A stretch of 64,000 nucleotides of DNA from G963676095 sp963676095 (GCA_963676095.1 OY781040.1:496001-560000), one strand, 5' to 3'; counted from the first letter of the stretch, positions 18,861 to 28,512 are shown. Program-made: numbers and translations. The notes: generated by a model not told the origin, from the sequence alone.

Positions 18861-18949
18861 TAAAATCAAACTTTTTTAAATGCGTTTGCCATGGGTTAGT
18901 AAATTCATGTTTATCTTTTTATTAAAATTTCACTTTCCAGGGGATAGGA

Positions 18950-19573
18950 TTATAATTCGTTCAGCTTGTTGCCATTCATAATTTGGGGTAAATCCTGTTT
19001 GATTTTTTCCTCGTCCCAGTCCCACCATTTCAGATCCAGTAGTTTCTGTATCTGTTCCTCAGGAAAGCGTTTCCGTATCAGCCTGGCAGGTATACCACCC
19101 ACAATGGAATATGGCTCCACATCTTTTGTTACGACTGCCCTGGAACCGATAATTGCCCCGTCGCCGATGGTTACTCCTGCCATGATTACGGCTTCAAAGC
19201 CAATCCACACATCGTTACCGACAACAATATCGCCTTTTTTATCCCAGGCATCAGTTACCGGCACCTGCAAATCCCATTCGTCTGCTAAAACCGGGAACGG
19301 GTAAGTAGACAAAGAACCAAGGGTGTGATTTGCACCATTGAAAAGAAATTTGGTCCCGCAGGCAATAGAACAGTATTTCCCTATTATCAGCCGGTCGTTA
19401 TTCACATACGGATAGTGATACAGCACACATTTGTGTTCAAAATCCATCGGATTATCAAAATCGTGATAAAAAGAATAATCGCCTACTTCGATAAACGGGC
19501 TTTTTACACAGCTTTTCAGATAAACCATGGATTTATCGTCTTTACGTGGATATAATGATGTCTTGTCTGGCAT
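18950..19573 (-). CDS. Vat/CatB-type xenobiotic O-acetyltransferase (left-handed beta-helix)
   Basis: A 207-residue hexapeptide-repeat acyltransferase. It has the family marks LIIGKYCSIACGTKFLFNGA, then NHTLGSLSTYPF with the catalytic histidine in GANH, and the helix turns IVVGNDVWIGFEAVIMAGV, IGDGAIIGSRAVVTKDV and YSIVGGIPARLIRKRF. Related enzymes acetylate chloramphenicol (CatB) or streptogramin A (Vat) using acetyl-CoA in the cytoplasm as trimers. The N-terminus (YPRKDDKSMVYLKSCV) is closer in layout to Vat. Whether this one confers resistance is unknown; many chromosomal homologues have other or no known substrates. The gene stands alone, with 412 bases of non-coding DNA upstream. Confidence 0.85.
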   Translation of the reverse strand: MPDKTSLYPRKDDKSMVYLKSCVKSPFIEVGDYSFYHDFDNPMDFEHKCVLYHYPYVNNDRLIIGKYCSIACGTKFLFNGANHTLGSLSTYPFPVLADEWDLQVPVTDAWDKKGDIVVGNDVWIGFEAVIMAGVTIGDGAIIGSRAVVTKDVEPYSIVGGIPARLIRKRFPEEQIQKLLDLKWWDWDEEKIKQDLPQIMNGNKLNEL

Positions 19574-19985
19574 AATTCATTATTTTATTTTTCAAATAGC
19601 GATACTTTTTTCACATGGAATAACCATGAAAAAAGTTTCTCACACAGGAGAACATTTAGTTGGGAGTTCCAGCCGCTGAAAACATAAATAAAAATGAAAC
19701 ACTTAAATACAAAAATCGCAGAACGTCAGATTGAAAAAACAAACAGATGTAAATGAATCAAAAGTTCAAAAACAAAATTAGTCTTTTCCTTGTTAAAAAT
19801 CTATATTTACCTCAATTGTTCAAGTCCTGAAATGAATTTAATGCTTAAAATATTATCAATTTCAGGACACAAGAGAAAAGTAAACTTTATCCCATCGCAG
19901 ATACAACCAAGACAGAAAAAAACAAGCGCTGGATTATAAATACCACATACAATATTGACCGATATAAAGAGTGGTGCCTGTCAAA
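19574..19985. other. Intergenic stretch with a 10-bp inverted repeat
   Basis: No convincing gene is seen. GTCCTGAAAT (19824-19833) and ATTTCAGGAC (19859-19868) are a perfect inverted repeat with a 25-base loop. A frame starting after a stop at 19846-19848 stays open past 19985 and is protein-like at first, but it runs into the antisense of the copper ATPase gene without a start codon, so I do not call it. Confidence 0.4.
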
Positions 19986-22406
19986 TCATCTTCTTCTTAG
20001 CCGTAATGCGTTCGAAATCACTGAAACGGAGCTAAAGCTCATAGCTGCCGCAGCAATCACCGGGCTAAGGAGAATTCCGAAGAACGGAAACAAAATGCCT
20101 GCTGCAACCGGTACGCCAATAGAGTTGTAAATAAATGCAAAAAACAGGTTTTGTTTGATATTCCTCATCACTTTCCCACTCAGATCACGGGCACGGACAA
20201 TGCCATTCAGGTCGCCTTTTACCAGGGTAATTTCAGCACTTTGCATGGCGATGTCGGTTCCTGTTCCCATGGCAATACCAATGTTAGCCTGAGCCAGGGC
20301 CGGAGCATCATTAATGCCATCGCCGGCCATAGCCACAATGTGTCCTTCTGCCTGAAGTTCCCGTACCTTTTTGTATTTGTCGTCGGGAAGACAATCCGAC
20401 TGATAGCCATTCAGATGCAACTCCTCGGCGACAGCTTTGGCGGTTAACTCATTGTCGCCGGTCAGCATAAACACTTTCACGCCCATGACTTGCAATTGCC
20501 GGATTGCATTCGCAGACGTGGGCTTGATGGTATCGGCCACGCTTACAATGCCAGAGATTCTGTCTTCAACCAACAGGTACATCACGGTTTGTCCGGTAGA
20601 TTGCAAATCCTGTATTAACTTTTTTTCCGTCGATGTTACCCCTGCACCGAAATCAATGCAAAGCCGTTCATTGCCCAATCCGACTTTCTGTCCGTTATAA
20701 ATAGCCTGAACACCTTTTCCTGTTACCGATTCGAAACCGGTAACGGAAACCTGTTCCAGACCTTTTGCTTTGGCGCCTTTCACAATAGCTTCGGCCAGCG
20801 GGTGTTCGCTGTAAGCATCAATGGATGCAGCCAGTTGCAAAACTTCATCATCAGAAAATTCACACAAAGAGTGAACTGTTTTCAGGGAAGGTTTTCCTTC
20901 CGTAATAGTGCCGGTTTTGTCGATAATGAGTATATCCACCTTATTCATTTCTTCGATTGCCCTGGCATCTTTTACCAAAACCCCGGACTGTGCACCTCGC
21001 CCTGTACCAACCATGACCGACATTGGAGTGGCCAGTCCCAGTGCACAGGGACAGGCAATAATCAGTACAGAAACAGCATTTACAAATGCATAAACATATG
21101 CGGGTTCAGGTCCCCAGATAGCCCAAACGGCAAAGGTAAGAATGGCTACGCTGATTACAGTCTGCACAAAATAGCGGGCCACCACATCAGCAAGCTTTTG
21201 GATTGGCGCCCGTGAACGGCTCGCTTCATTAACCATTTCAACAATTTGCGACAGCAATGTATCGGAACCTACTTTTTCAGCCTTCAGAATAAATGAAGTT
21301 TTTCCGTTAATCGTGCCCCCGGTGACTGTATCCCCAGTTGATTTTTCAGCAGGAATAGGTTCTCCGGTAATCATACTTTCGTCGATCACGGCGTTACCTT
21401 CATCAATAATCCCGTCCACCGGCACTTTTTCGCCCGGACGAACCCGCAGCAAATCGCCCGCATGAACTTCTTCCAATGCGACTTCTTCCTCCTGCCCGTT
21501 ACGGATGCGCCGGGCAACAGGAGGTACTAGGTTAAGCAATCCCCTGATCGCAGAATTAGTCTTGCTGTGTGCCCTCAATTCCATAACCTGTCCCAGCAAA
21601 ACCAAGGTAAGTATGACAGCAGCCGCTTCGAAATAAACATGCACATTACCCTGATCATCCTTAAACTGGGACGGGAACAATCCCGGGAAAAGCAGTCCCA
21701 GAACGCTGAACAGGTAAGCGGCCCCAACACCAATGGAGATCAAAGTCCACATGTTGGGCGAACGTCTCCGAACAGAGCTCCAGCCCCGTTTAAAAAAGCC
21801 CCTGCCTGCATAAAAAACGACCGGTGAGGCCAGTAAAAACTCAATCCATTCCCAGACTTTTTTTGAAGCCAGATCCTGTAAATGCAGAAAACTAAAAAAA
21901 TCGGACATTGCAATGATAAAAACAGGCACACTCAATGCCAGTGCCAGCCAGAACTTCCGGGCCATCTGCAGATAAGCCTTTTCTTCTTCACTGGGGTTAA
22001 CGCCTTTCTCCGGAACCAGATCCATTCCACATTTCGGGCAGCTCCCGGGATGATCCTGTTTTACTTCCGGATGCATTGGGCACCTATAAACCACATTCAA
22101 AGGCCGGGTGCTTTCCTCTTTGTTCAGGTGCATACCACACACGGGGCAATCTCCCGGTCCGTCATATAGTTTATCGCCTTCGCACTGCATCGGGCAATAA
22201 TATCTCCCGAGATTTTCACCTTTGGAATGTTGATGTTTATGGTCCTCATCGCATGCATGCTGATGCTCCGGATTCTTTGCTTCTGAATCTTCATTCACAG
22301 AGACCAAATGCATACCGCATACAGGACAGTCTCCTGGCTGATCGTAAGTTTTATTCCCCTCGCAATACATGGGGCAAACATATTGCTTGGCTGTTTCTAA
22401 GTTCAT
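19986..22406 (-). CDS. copA: Copper-exporting P1B-type ATPase with three N-terminal zinc-ribbon-like metal-binding modules
   Basis: An 806-residue inner-membrane pump. Residues 8-34, 69-94 and 107-131 carry three heavy-metal-binding modules with the pattern CPM...CPxCGM, separated by a His-rich linker (HQHACDEDHKHQH). Then come P1B-ATPase elements: the actuator loop MITGEP (345-350), the CPC transport motif CPCALGLATP (452-461), the phosphorylation site DKTGT (496-500), HPLAEAIV and GDGINDAPALAQA. CPC points to Cu(I)/Ag(I) export. The classical HMA ferredoxin-like domain is absent, as in other ATPases with these modules. It is the last gene of a three-gene metal locus with a SHOCT protein 44 bases upstream and a small metal-binding protein. 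Confidence 0.92.
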   Translation of the reverse strand: MNLETAKQYVCPMYCEGNKTYDQPGDCPVCGMHLVSVNEDSEAKNPEHQHACDEDHKHQHSKGENLGRYYCPMQCEGDKLYDGPGDCPVCGMHLNKEESTRPLNVVYRCPMHPEVKQDHPGSCPKCGMDLVPEKGVNPSEEEKAYLQMARKFWLALALSVPVFIIAMSDFFSFLHLQDLASKKVWEWIEFLLASPVVFYAGRGFFKRGWSSVRRRSPNMWTLISIGVGAAYLFSVLGLLFPGLFPSQFKDDQGNVHVYFEAAAVILTLVLLGQVMELRAHSKTNSAIRGLLNLVPPVARRIRNGQEEEVALEEVHAGDLLRVRPGEKVPVDGIIDEGNAVIDESMITGEPIPAEKSTGDTVTGGTINGKTSFILKAEKVGSDTLLSQIVEMVNEASRSRAPIQKLADVVARYFVQTVISVAILTFAVWAIWGPEPAYVYAFVNAVSVLIIACPCALGLATPMSVMVGTGRGAQSGVLVKDARAIEEMNKVDILIIDKTGTITEGKPSLKTVHSLCEFSDDEVLQLAASIDAYSEHPLAEAIVKGAKAKGLEQVSVTGFESVTGKGVQAIYNGQKVGLGNERLCIDFGAGVTSTEKKLIQDLQSTGQTVMYLLVEDRISGIVSVADTIKPTSANAIRQLQVMGVKVFMLTGDNELTAKAVAEELHLNGYQSDCLPDDKYKKVRELQAEGHIVAMAGDGINDAPALAQANIGIAMGTGTDIAMQSAEITLVKGDLNGIVRARDLSGKVMRNIKQNLFFAFIYNSIGVPVAAGILFPFFGILLSPVIAAAAMSFSSVSVISNALRLRRR

Positions 22407-22450
22407 TTGTCCGACGCTTTTTAAAATTCCCGCTTAACAGAGTGAGCGGG

Positions 22451-22675
22451 TCACTGTAACAGGATCCGCCTTTTCTCTTCATATTCTTCTTTGTCAATTT
22501 CTCCTTTAGCAAAACGCTCTTTTAAAATTTCGAGAGCTGTTTTTTGCCTTTCAGAAAAGGTTAGCGTGTTGCTATGTGCTGTTTTGGTAACTATCCATAC
22601 GATTAAAATCAAAAGAACAACTCCCAAAATCCAGCCAAGACCCATTCCCCAATGCATTCCCTGAATACCGTACAT
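22451..22675 (-). CDS. Small SHOCT-domain membrane protein
   Basis: A 74-residue protein with a short Gly/Trp-rich start (MYGIQGMHWGMGLGW), one membrane helix (about 15-32) and a C-terminal SHOCT domain (LEILKERFAKGEIDKEEYEE, about 48-67). SHOCT peptides of this size are commonly found beside copper ATPases in Bacteroidota and Proteobacteria, and probably help oligomerisation or anchoring. The His/Met-bearing start (GMHWGMG) might bind copper; this is inference. It lies between the two metal-binding genes on the same strand. Confidence 0.85.
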   Translation of the reverse strand: MYGIQGMHWGMGLGWILGVVLLILIVWIVTKTAHSNTLTFSERQKTALEILKERFAKGEIDKEEYEEKRRILLQ

Positions 22676-22754
22676 GACTTTTATTTTTTAGATTTCTGAA
22701 AAGATGAAAATTGAATGCTTCCGCATTTTCATCGTTAATCGTGGTCGTGCGCGA

Positions 22755-23003
22755 CTAATGGTTCAAAGATCCTTCGTTTACCGGTGCCAGATACATGCCA
22801 CAAACCGGGCACTTCCCTGGTTCGCTGTAAGTTTTATCCCCTTCGCATTTCATAGGGCACTGGTAAATGGTTGTTGCTTCCGTTTCTTGTTTGTGTCCGT
22901 GATGGAGATTTTGCCCCCCACCTCCGCAGCAGGAAACAGGCTCCCTTATTTCACTTCGTTGTCCAAACCCCTTTACAATTTCTATAAACCTCTTCATCAT
23001 CAT
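22755..23003 (-). CDS. Small heavy-metal-binding-domain protein
   Basis: I start at the first ATG of MMMKRFIEIVKGFGQ (23003); the longer frame has no support. The 82-residue protein has a Cys-Cys-Gly-rich patch (SCCGGGG), a His patch (HHGH) and one CPMKCEGDKTYSEPGKCPVCGM-type module split here as CPMKCEGDKTY and PGKCPVCGM. The same module occurs three times in the downstream copper ATPase. It has no clear signal peptide. It is likely a copper-binding or carrier protein, first gene of the locus. A possible promoter, TACCTTTA, lies about 35 bases upstream. Confidence 0.75.
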   Translation of the reverse strand: MMMKRFIEIVKGFGQRSEIREPVSCCGGGGQNLHHGHKQETEATTIYQCPMKCEGDKTYSEPGKCPVCGMYLAPVNEGSLNH

Positions 23004-23304
23004 TAACTTTTTAATTTCAGTACTGTAAAGGTACAGGATACTTGTAGCGAATGCATTACACAATTTTCAAATTGATTTACATCATTTTCAGTTTCCGGAT
23101 TATCCAGATGAAAAACTCAAACATCATAATATAAGGCAATTAAAATACTACCTGTCAAAAATATCAACATCCGGATAAGATCATTGGATACATGGTATTG
23201 TTTTCTCTGTTAGACCTGTTTATCCCTATTCTAATTCCATGCCTGCTTTATTATTCAGGTTAAGATCGAATTATTTTTTTAGTTCATAGGTTGAACCGAA
23301 AAAC

Positions 23305-25218
23305 TTAAAGCGGGAAGATTCCCTGTTCCCTGCAGTAGTCGATGATTTTTTCAGGATTTTTACCATTATCCACAGGATTGAGGACTAATGCCGATTTCTC
23401 AGGTATTTCAAAAGGCAGATCTACTCCAGGTACATATTTTAACCTTTCCTTGTTATAAAATTCCGGTTTATTATGCTTGCAGAATTCCAGGTCAGCATCC
23501 ATATAGAAAAGATGAAACCTTTCCCTGCCAATGATCTCTGCAACTTGTTCCCTGATGTACTGTTCCGGTGAGATAAAAGAACAGATGGCAATGATGCCCT
23601 GATCGTTCAGTATACGACAGACTTCTGCTACACGGCGAAGATGTTCTGCCCGGTCTGTTGGAGAATAGTCCAACTCTTTTGAAAGTCCTGATCGGATCGA
23701 GCTTCCATCCAGCAATACAACCGTTGCCCCCATATCGAAGAGCTGTTTCTCAAGGCTGAAAGCCATTTCGTTTTTCCCGGAACCATGCAGCCCGGTAACC
23801 CAAAGCGTGGCACCTTTCTGATTATAGCGTTTCTGATAATCAGTTTCAAAAACAAGGCCTTTCCCTTCCCGGATCTGCTCCCTGTCCTTGTCACTGATTT
23901 TTGAGGGCAGGTCGTCCGAACTTAGTTTGTCGATGATCATTCCTACCGCTACTGTGTAATTGGTTACCGGATCGATCAGAATAAACGATCCGGTACTTTT
24001 GTTTTTCTTGTAGGGATCGAAGAAAAGCGGCTTGTTGGTTGTGAGCACTACCCTTCCGATTTCGTTTAACTCGAAATGATCAATCTCCGATTTCTGTAAT
24101 GTATTAACATCTATCTTGTACCGGATCTTATCAATACGTGCCTTTGTGTTATTGTTGGCATGTTTGATGAAGAAATGAGTATTCGGGTCCATCGGTTTTT
24201 CATCCATCCAGACGAGCATCGATTCGAAATGCCGTTCTACGCGGGGCAGATTGTCCGGATAAACGATCATATCGCCTCTGGAGATATCGATTTCATCTTC
24301 AAGCGTAATTGTTACCGACTGGGGAGGAAAAGCTTCTTCCTGGTCTCCATTGTAAGTCGTAATGCTTTTGATTTTTGATATTTTTTTTGAAGGCAGGACC
24401 ATGATCTTTTCTCCCTTTTTGACAATCCCTGAAGCCACTCTTGCAGAAAAACCGCGGAAATCCCGGTCCGGACGAAGAACGTACTGCACAGGATAGCGCA
24501 TATCGTCAAAATTCCGGTCAGAACTGATATGAACTGTTTCAAGGAAGTCGAGCATACATTTTCCGGTATACCAGGGCATACGTAACGACGGTTCAACAAC
24601 ATTGTCTCCTTTTAACGCTGAAAGCGGGATGTAATTTACATCCGGTATGTCCAGCTGAGCCACGAAATTTTTGTAATCTTCACAGATCTGGTCGAATACC
24701 TTTTGTTCAAAATCAACGAGATCCATTTTATTGACAGCCAATACGACATGTTTTATCCCAAGCAGCGATACCAGGAACGTGTGGCGGCGGGTTTGGGTAA
24801 TTACTCCCTTGGTCGCGTCAATCAGTATAATAGCGAGGTTTGCCGTGGAAGCCCCCGTTACCATGTTCCGGGTATATTGTTCATGTCCCGGAGTATCAGC
24901 AATGATAAATTTCCGTTTGTTTGTGGAGAAATAACGGTAAGCTACATCAATTGTAATTCCCTGCTCCCTTTCTGCTTTAAGTCCGTCTAGCAATAGGGCG
25001 TAATCGATATCTTCGCCTGCGTGGCCGATGCGTTTGCTGTCTCTTTGTAAGGCTGAGAGCTGGTCTTCATAAAGCTTTTTACTATCGAAGAGCAGGCGTC
25101 CGATAAGGGTTGATTTACCATCGTCGACCGACCCTGCGGTCAGTAACCGCAACAGGTCTTTTTTTTCGTCCTGGTTCAGAAATTCCTGTATATCGATTGT
25201 TTGTGTTTTACTTTCCAT
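23305..25218 (-). CDS. cysN/cysC: Bifunctional sulfate adenylyltransferase subunit 1 / adenylylsulfate kinase (CysN-CysC fusion)
   Basis: 637 residues. The N-terminal CysN part is a GTPase: GSVDDGKS (29-36), DTPGHEQYTRNMVTGAS and NKMDLVD, followed by EF-Tu-like beta-barrels. With CysD it makes adenosine 5'-phosphosulfate (APS) from sulfate and ATP, driven by GTP. From about residue 469 (base 23814 down) lies an APS-kinase-like domain that would form PAPS. It is unusual: the P-loop reads GLHGSGKNEMA, with Asn where Ser/Thr binds Mg-ATP, and the DGDxxR motif reads DGSSIRSGL. SPTDRAEHLRRVAEV and SFISPE are kept. Kinase activity is therefore uncertain. It lies 74 bases downstream of cysD. Confidence 0.9.
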   Translation of the reverse strand: MESKTQTIDIQEFLNQDEKKDLLRLLTAGSVDDGKSTLIGRLLFDSKKLYEDQLSALQRDSKRIGHAGEDIDYALLLDGLKAEREQGITIDVAYRYFSTNKRKFIIADTPGHEQYTRNMVTGASTANLAIILIDATKGVITQTRRHTFLVSLLGIKHVVLAVNKMDLVDFEQKVFDQICEDYKNFVAQLDIPDVNYIPLSALKGDNVVEPSLRMPWYTGKCMLDFLETVHISSDRNFDDMRYPVQYVLRPDRDFRGFSARVASGIVKKGEKIMVLPSKKISKIKSITTYNGDQEEAFPPQSVTITLEDEIDISRGDMIVYPDNLPRVERHFESMLVWMDEKPMDPNTHFFIKHANNNTKARIDKIRYKIDVNTLQKSEIDHFELNEIGRVVLTTNKPLFFDPYKKNKSTGSFILIDPVTNYTVAVGMIIDKLSSDDLPSKISDKDREQIREGKGLVFETDYQKRYNQKGATLWVTGLHGSGKNEMAFSLEKQLFDMGATVVLLDGSSIRSGLSKELDYSPTDRAEHLRRVAEVCRILNDQGIIAICSFISPEQYIREQVAEIIGRERFHLFYMDADLEFCKHNKPEFYNKERLKYVPGVDLPFEIPEKSALVLNPVDNGKNPEKIIDYCREQGIFPL

Positions 25219-25292
25219 TGTTAATTTTATTTAGACGGGAACAACGCTGTTAACAAAGATTTTTTTGCGCCTTAGCGTCTTTGTGTTTAACT

Positions 25293-26201
25293 CTAAAAAT
25301 ATCCTTCTCTCTTTTTTTGTTCCATACTGGCTTCCTGGTCGAAATCAATAACACGGGTCGTCCTTTCAGACACGGTAACAGTCATCATTTCCTCGACTAT
25401 TTTTTCGATGGTATCAGCTTCTGATTCTATCGCTCCGGTTAAAGGATAACATCCAAGGGTCCGGAAACGTACTTTCATCATTTTGGCCTTGGCAGCCATT
25501 TCTTTTGGCATCCGGTCATCATCAACCATGATCAGGTTCCCGTCCACGTTTACAATAGGCCGCTCCTTTGCGAAATAGAGTGGGACAATCGGGATATTTT
25601 CCAAGCGGATATACTGCCAGATATCCAGTTCTGTCCAGTTCGAAATAGGGAAAACCCTGATCGATTCGCCCTTGTGAACCCGGGCATTATAAATATCCCA
25701 CAGCTCCGGTCTTTGGTTCTTGGGGTCCCATTGGTGGTACTTATCACGGAAAGAGAAAATGCGTTCCTTTGCTCTCGATTTTTCCTCGTCACGCCGTGCT
25801 CCCCCAAAAGCCGCATCAAATTTATACTTGCTGAGCCCTTCCAGCAGGGCCTGGGTTTTCATAATATCAGTATGCACTTTGCTTCCATGAGTAAAAGGTC
25901 CGACACCCGCCTCGTATCCTTTCTTGTTATAATGGACAATCAGGTCCCAGTTATTATCTTTCGCGTAATTGTCACGGAACTCGATCATTTCCCCGAATTT
26001 CCATTTCGAATCGATGTGCATCAGCGGAAAAGGAACCTTCCCCGGATAAAAAGCTTTCTCTGCGAGTCTGACCATTACCGAAGAATCTTTCCCTATGGAA
26101 TAAAGCATGACCGGATTCTCAAACTCGGCAGCTACCTCCCTCATAATATGTATTGCTTCAGCTTCCAGCTCCCGTAAATGTGTCAGATTATATTTATTCA
26201 T
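25293..26201 (-). CDS. cysD: Sulfate adenylyltransferase subunit 2 (CysD)
   Basis: I start at ATG 26201 (MNKYNLTHLRELEAEA), matching the usual N-terminus, not the longer frame to 26243. The 302-residue protein belongs to the PAPS-reductase/PP-loop superfamily: SIGKDSSVM is the PP-loop, with FGGARRDEEKSRAKERIFSF and the C-terminal RTLGCYPLTGAIES typical of CysD. It adenylylates sulfate to APS in complex with CysN, whose gene follows. The sulfate transporter gene precedes it. No cysH or sulfite reductase lies in the window, so APS/PAPS fate (assimilation or sulfation) is not shown. Confidence 0.95.
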   Translation of the reverse strand: MNKYNLTHLRELEAEAIHIMREVAAEFENPVMLYSIGKDSSVMVRLAEKAFYPGKVPFPLMHIDSKWKFGEMIEFRDNYAKDNNWDLIVHYNKKGYEAGVGPFTHGSKVHTDIMKTQALLEGLSKYKFDAAFGGARRDEEKSRAKERIFSFRDKYHQWDPKNQRPELWDIYNARVHKGESIRVFPISNWTELDIWQYIRLENIPIVPLYFAKERPIVNVDGNLIMVDDDRMPKEMAAKAKMMKVRFRTLGCYPLTGAIESEADTIEKIVEEMMTVTVSERTTRVIDFDQEASMEQKKREGYF

Positions 26202-26282
26202 AATCATTGTATTTAGTCTTAATGCGTACAAAATTAAGGTCATTCATGTTACGTGATATAAGTATAAACTCTTATTATCTGT

Positions 26283-28088
26283 TCAGAATGGCCAGATTAA
26301 AGGAATTAACGTGACAGAAATAATAAAGGCGATAATATTTAGAGGAATTCCCGTTTTTACATAATCTCCGAATTTATAATTTCCGAGTCCTTGTACCAAC
26401 AGGTTTGTTTGGTAGCCTATAGGCGTTGAAAAGCTGGCAGATGCCGCAATACAGATGGCAATACAGAATGGTTTCGGATCGACATGCAATTGGTGGGCAG
26501 CAGAAAAGGCAATAGGAAATATAAGTGCTGCGGCAGCATTGTTTGTGATAACTTCAGTAAAAATATTGGTGATCAGGTAGATGGTTATTAAAACACCCAG
26601 CGGGCCGAATGATTTGGAGAAATTGATGGCTGTCATGGCTATGCTGTCGGCAGCTCCCGAATTTTGCAAAGCTTTACTAATCCCAAAAGCACAGGCAATC
26701 GTTATGAGTACATCCCATGAAATAGCTTTTGTATACTTCCTGTTTGGCAGGATATTGACCCATGACATCAATATGGCTACAAGTGCTGCAAAATAAAACA
26801 TGTCTGGATGTTCTCCGTCTATTTCCGGGAGAAATTGACCTGCAGTGGTGCCTACAATCATTAATAATACCAGGAGCAATGCAAAAAGGCGTTGTCCCTT
26901 GTAGCGGGGTGGTGGTACTTCTCCTATAAAGGAGGTAAGATAAAAACTGGTGGATCCGCTCCAGTTTTTAATAAAATTTTCATTTGTAAGCAGAACCAGG
27001 CTGTCTCCGGCTTTCATCCTTACTGAACCGACATTGGTGGAAACTGTTTCTCCGTTTCGATAGACAGCCAACACTTCAGCCTGGTAGTGGTTTAAAAAAT
27101 CGAATTCATCGATGGTCTGGTTAATACCGGGAAAGCGAGGGGCTATCACGGCTTCGATTTGTTTGATATCCGTACTTTTATAAAACTTTCCAAATCCTTG
27201 CATGGCCTTCAGTTCGAGTTTTCGCTGGGTGATCAAAGGAATTAAAGCCTCCGATCTTACCGCGATGACCAGCTTGTCATTAGCCCTGATTGCTTGTTTT
27301 CCTTTTCTTGAGTCAATAATTTCGCCATCCCTTTCGATCGAATAGACCGTAATATTTTTTAACTGGTGGCAGCGTCCATTGGTAATTTCTTCCCCGGCAA
27401 GTGAACTGTTTGCCGGAACCCCCGCATCAAGAAAATATTCTTTATAGTCATGTCTCTGTCGTTTGGTTTTGTTTTTCTGTCCGGGAAGTAATTTGTGGGC
27501 AAAAAACGAGAGATAAATGAACCCGGCCAGGGCGATCCAGATCCCTACTTTCCCCAATTCAAACATGTTCAGCCCTTTTGTCCCGTTCTCTAACATCAAT
27601 CCGTGCACGACAAGATTAGTAGAAGTTCCGATTAGCGTACAGATACCTCCCAGAATAGTGGCATAAGACAGAGGAATTAAAAACTTTTGAGGGGAAAGGT
27701 TCATTTTTTCAGCCCAGTTCCTGATCATCGGTGCGAAAATGATCACAACCGGTGTGTTGTTTAGAAAAGCAGAAATAGCCGATACCGGGATCATTATTTT
27801 TGCCATAGTAATTGACATTTTTCCTCTCCTTTTGGGAAGAAATGCTTTGGCAACGATATTTAGAGCTCCAGTTTGCCTTACGCCTTCACTCACAAGGAAA
27901 AGCACGGCGACTGTTAGCATACCTTTATTTGAAAATCCGGCGAGACTTTCTTTGCTGTTGATAACCCCGGCTGCCATTAACACAATCAGTGCCGAAAACA
28001 ACAATAAGCCGGGACGCATCCAGTCATAAATCAATGCAATAATCATGATGATTATTACGGTCAGGACAAAATAACCTTCAAACGTCAT
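26283..28088 (-). CDS. SLC13/DASS-type anion permease with two TrkA-C domains (probable sulfate transporter)
   Basis: A 601-residue inner-membrane protein with about five helices, then two cytoplasmic TrkA-C (RCK-C) domains (about 205-290 and 295-380), then about six more helices. The SLC13 marks SAFLNNTPVVIIFAPMI and TNNAAAALIFPIAFSAA are present. Such proteins import sulfate or other divalent anions with sodium or protons. Its position directly upstream of cysD and cysN-C on the same strand (81 bases to the cysD start) makes sulfate the likely substrate. The TrkA-C domains may bind nucleotides and regulate uptake. Confidence 0.88.
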   Translation of the reverse strand: MTFEGYFVLTVIIIMIIALIYDWMRPGLLLFSALIVLMAAGVINSKESLAGFSNKGMLTVAVLFLVSEGVRQTGALNIVAKAFLPKRRGKMSITMAKIMIPVSAISAFLNNTPVVIIFAPMIRNWAEKMNLSPQKFLIPLSYATILGGICTLIGTSTNLVVHGLMLENGTKGLNMFELGKVGIWIALAGFIYLSFFAHKLLPGQKNKTKRQRHDYKEYFLDAGVPANSSLAGEEITNGRCHQLKNITVYSIERDGEIIDSRKGKQAIRANDKLVIAVRSEALIPLITQRKLELKAMQGFGKFYKSTDIKQIEAVIAPRFPGINQTIDEFDFLNHYQAEVLAVYRNGETVSTNVGSVRMKAGDSLVLLTNENFIKNWSGSTSFYLTSFIGEVPPPRYKGQRLFALLLVLLMIVGTTAGQFLPEIDGEHPDMFYFAALVAILMSWVNILPNRKYTKAISWDVLITIACAFGISKALQNSGAADSIAMTAINFSKSFGPLGVLITIYLITNIFTEVITNNAAAALIFPIAFSAAHQLHVDPKPFCIAICIAASASFSTPIGYQTNLLVQGLGNYKFGDYVKTGIPLNIIAFIISVTLIPLIWPF

Positions 28089-28374
28089 GTGTTAATGATT
28101 TTTGTCCAAAGGTATAGGGATTTGAATGGAAAGGAATAGGATAAAATACTTATTTATGTGTTGACATTTGGGATTTTCCAACAAGTAATATACACTCGTA
28201 AAATTCAATTTCTACTTTTTTGATTTGAAGAAAAGATGCTATCTTCTTCATTTTGTGCAAATAACTTTGTTCTTAGGAACATTTTTTTGAATTTTGCGTT
28301 TGATTGTTTTGCTTTTTAGGATTAAAAACCTAGATTTGCACCGCCTTTAACAAAAAAGGCGAGTGATAAAGGAT

Positions 28375-28447
28375 GACTCAGTAGCTCAGCAGGTAGAGCA
28401 CATCCCTTTTAAGGATGGGGTCCTGGGTTCGAATCCCAGCTGAGTCA
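28375..28447 (+). tRNA. tRNA-Lys (anticodon TTT)
   Basis: A 73-base cloverleaf. The acceptor stem is GACTCAG with CTGAGTC and discriminator A. The D-arm is AGCTCAGCAGGTAGAGCA, the anticodon stem CATCC/GGATG holds loop CTTTTAA (anticodon TTT at 28408-28410), and the T-arm has GGTTCGAATC. The CCA end is not encoded. A hairpin terminator follows 24 bases later, and a tyrosine-recombinase gene starts 290 bases downstream, which suggests that the tRNA 3' end was an integration site. Confidence 0.96.
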
Positions 28448-28470
28448 CACTTCAAGGAAGCAAAAAACGT

Positions 28471-28512
28471 TAAAAGCGCTTAAATTGAATGGTTTAAGCG
28501 CTTTTTTATTTT
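28471..28512 (+). terminator. Rho-independent terminator of tRNA-Lys
   Basis: AAAGCGCTTAAA (28473-28484) pairs perfectly with TTTAAGCGCTTT (28493-28504) around an 8-base loop and is followed by TTTTATTTT. Confidence 0.9.

Noticed and set aside
19849..19985. Protein-like frame with KRWIINTTYNIDRYKEW
   Set aside because: No start codon, stop directly upstream, and the frame continues into the antisense of the copper ATPase gene. It could be an old fragment but nothing identifies it.
28342..28361. Hairpin CGCCTTT/AAAGGCG before the tRNA as a terminator
   Set aside because: Perfect 7-bp stem but no adequate T-run on either strand and no gene ending close by.
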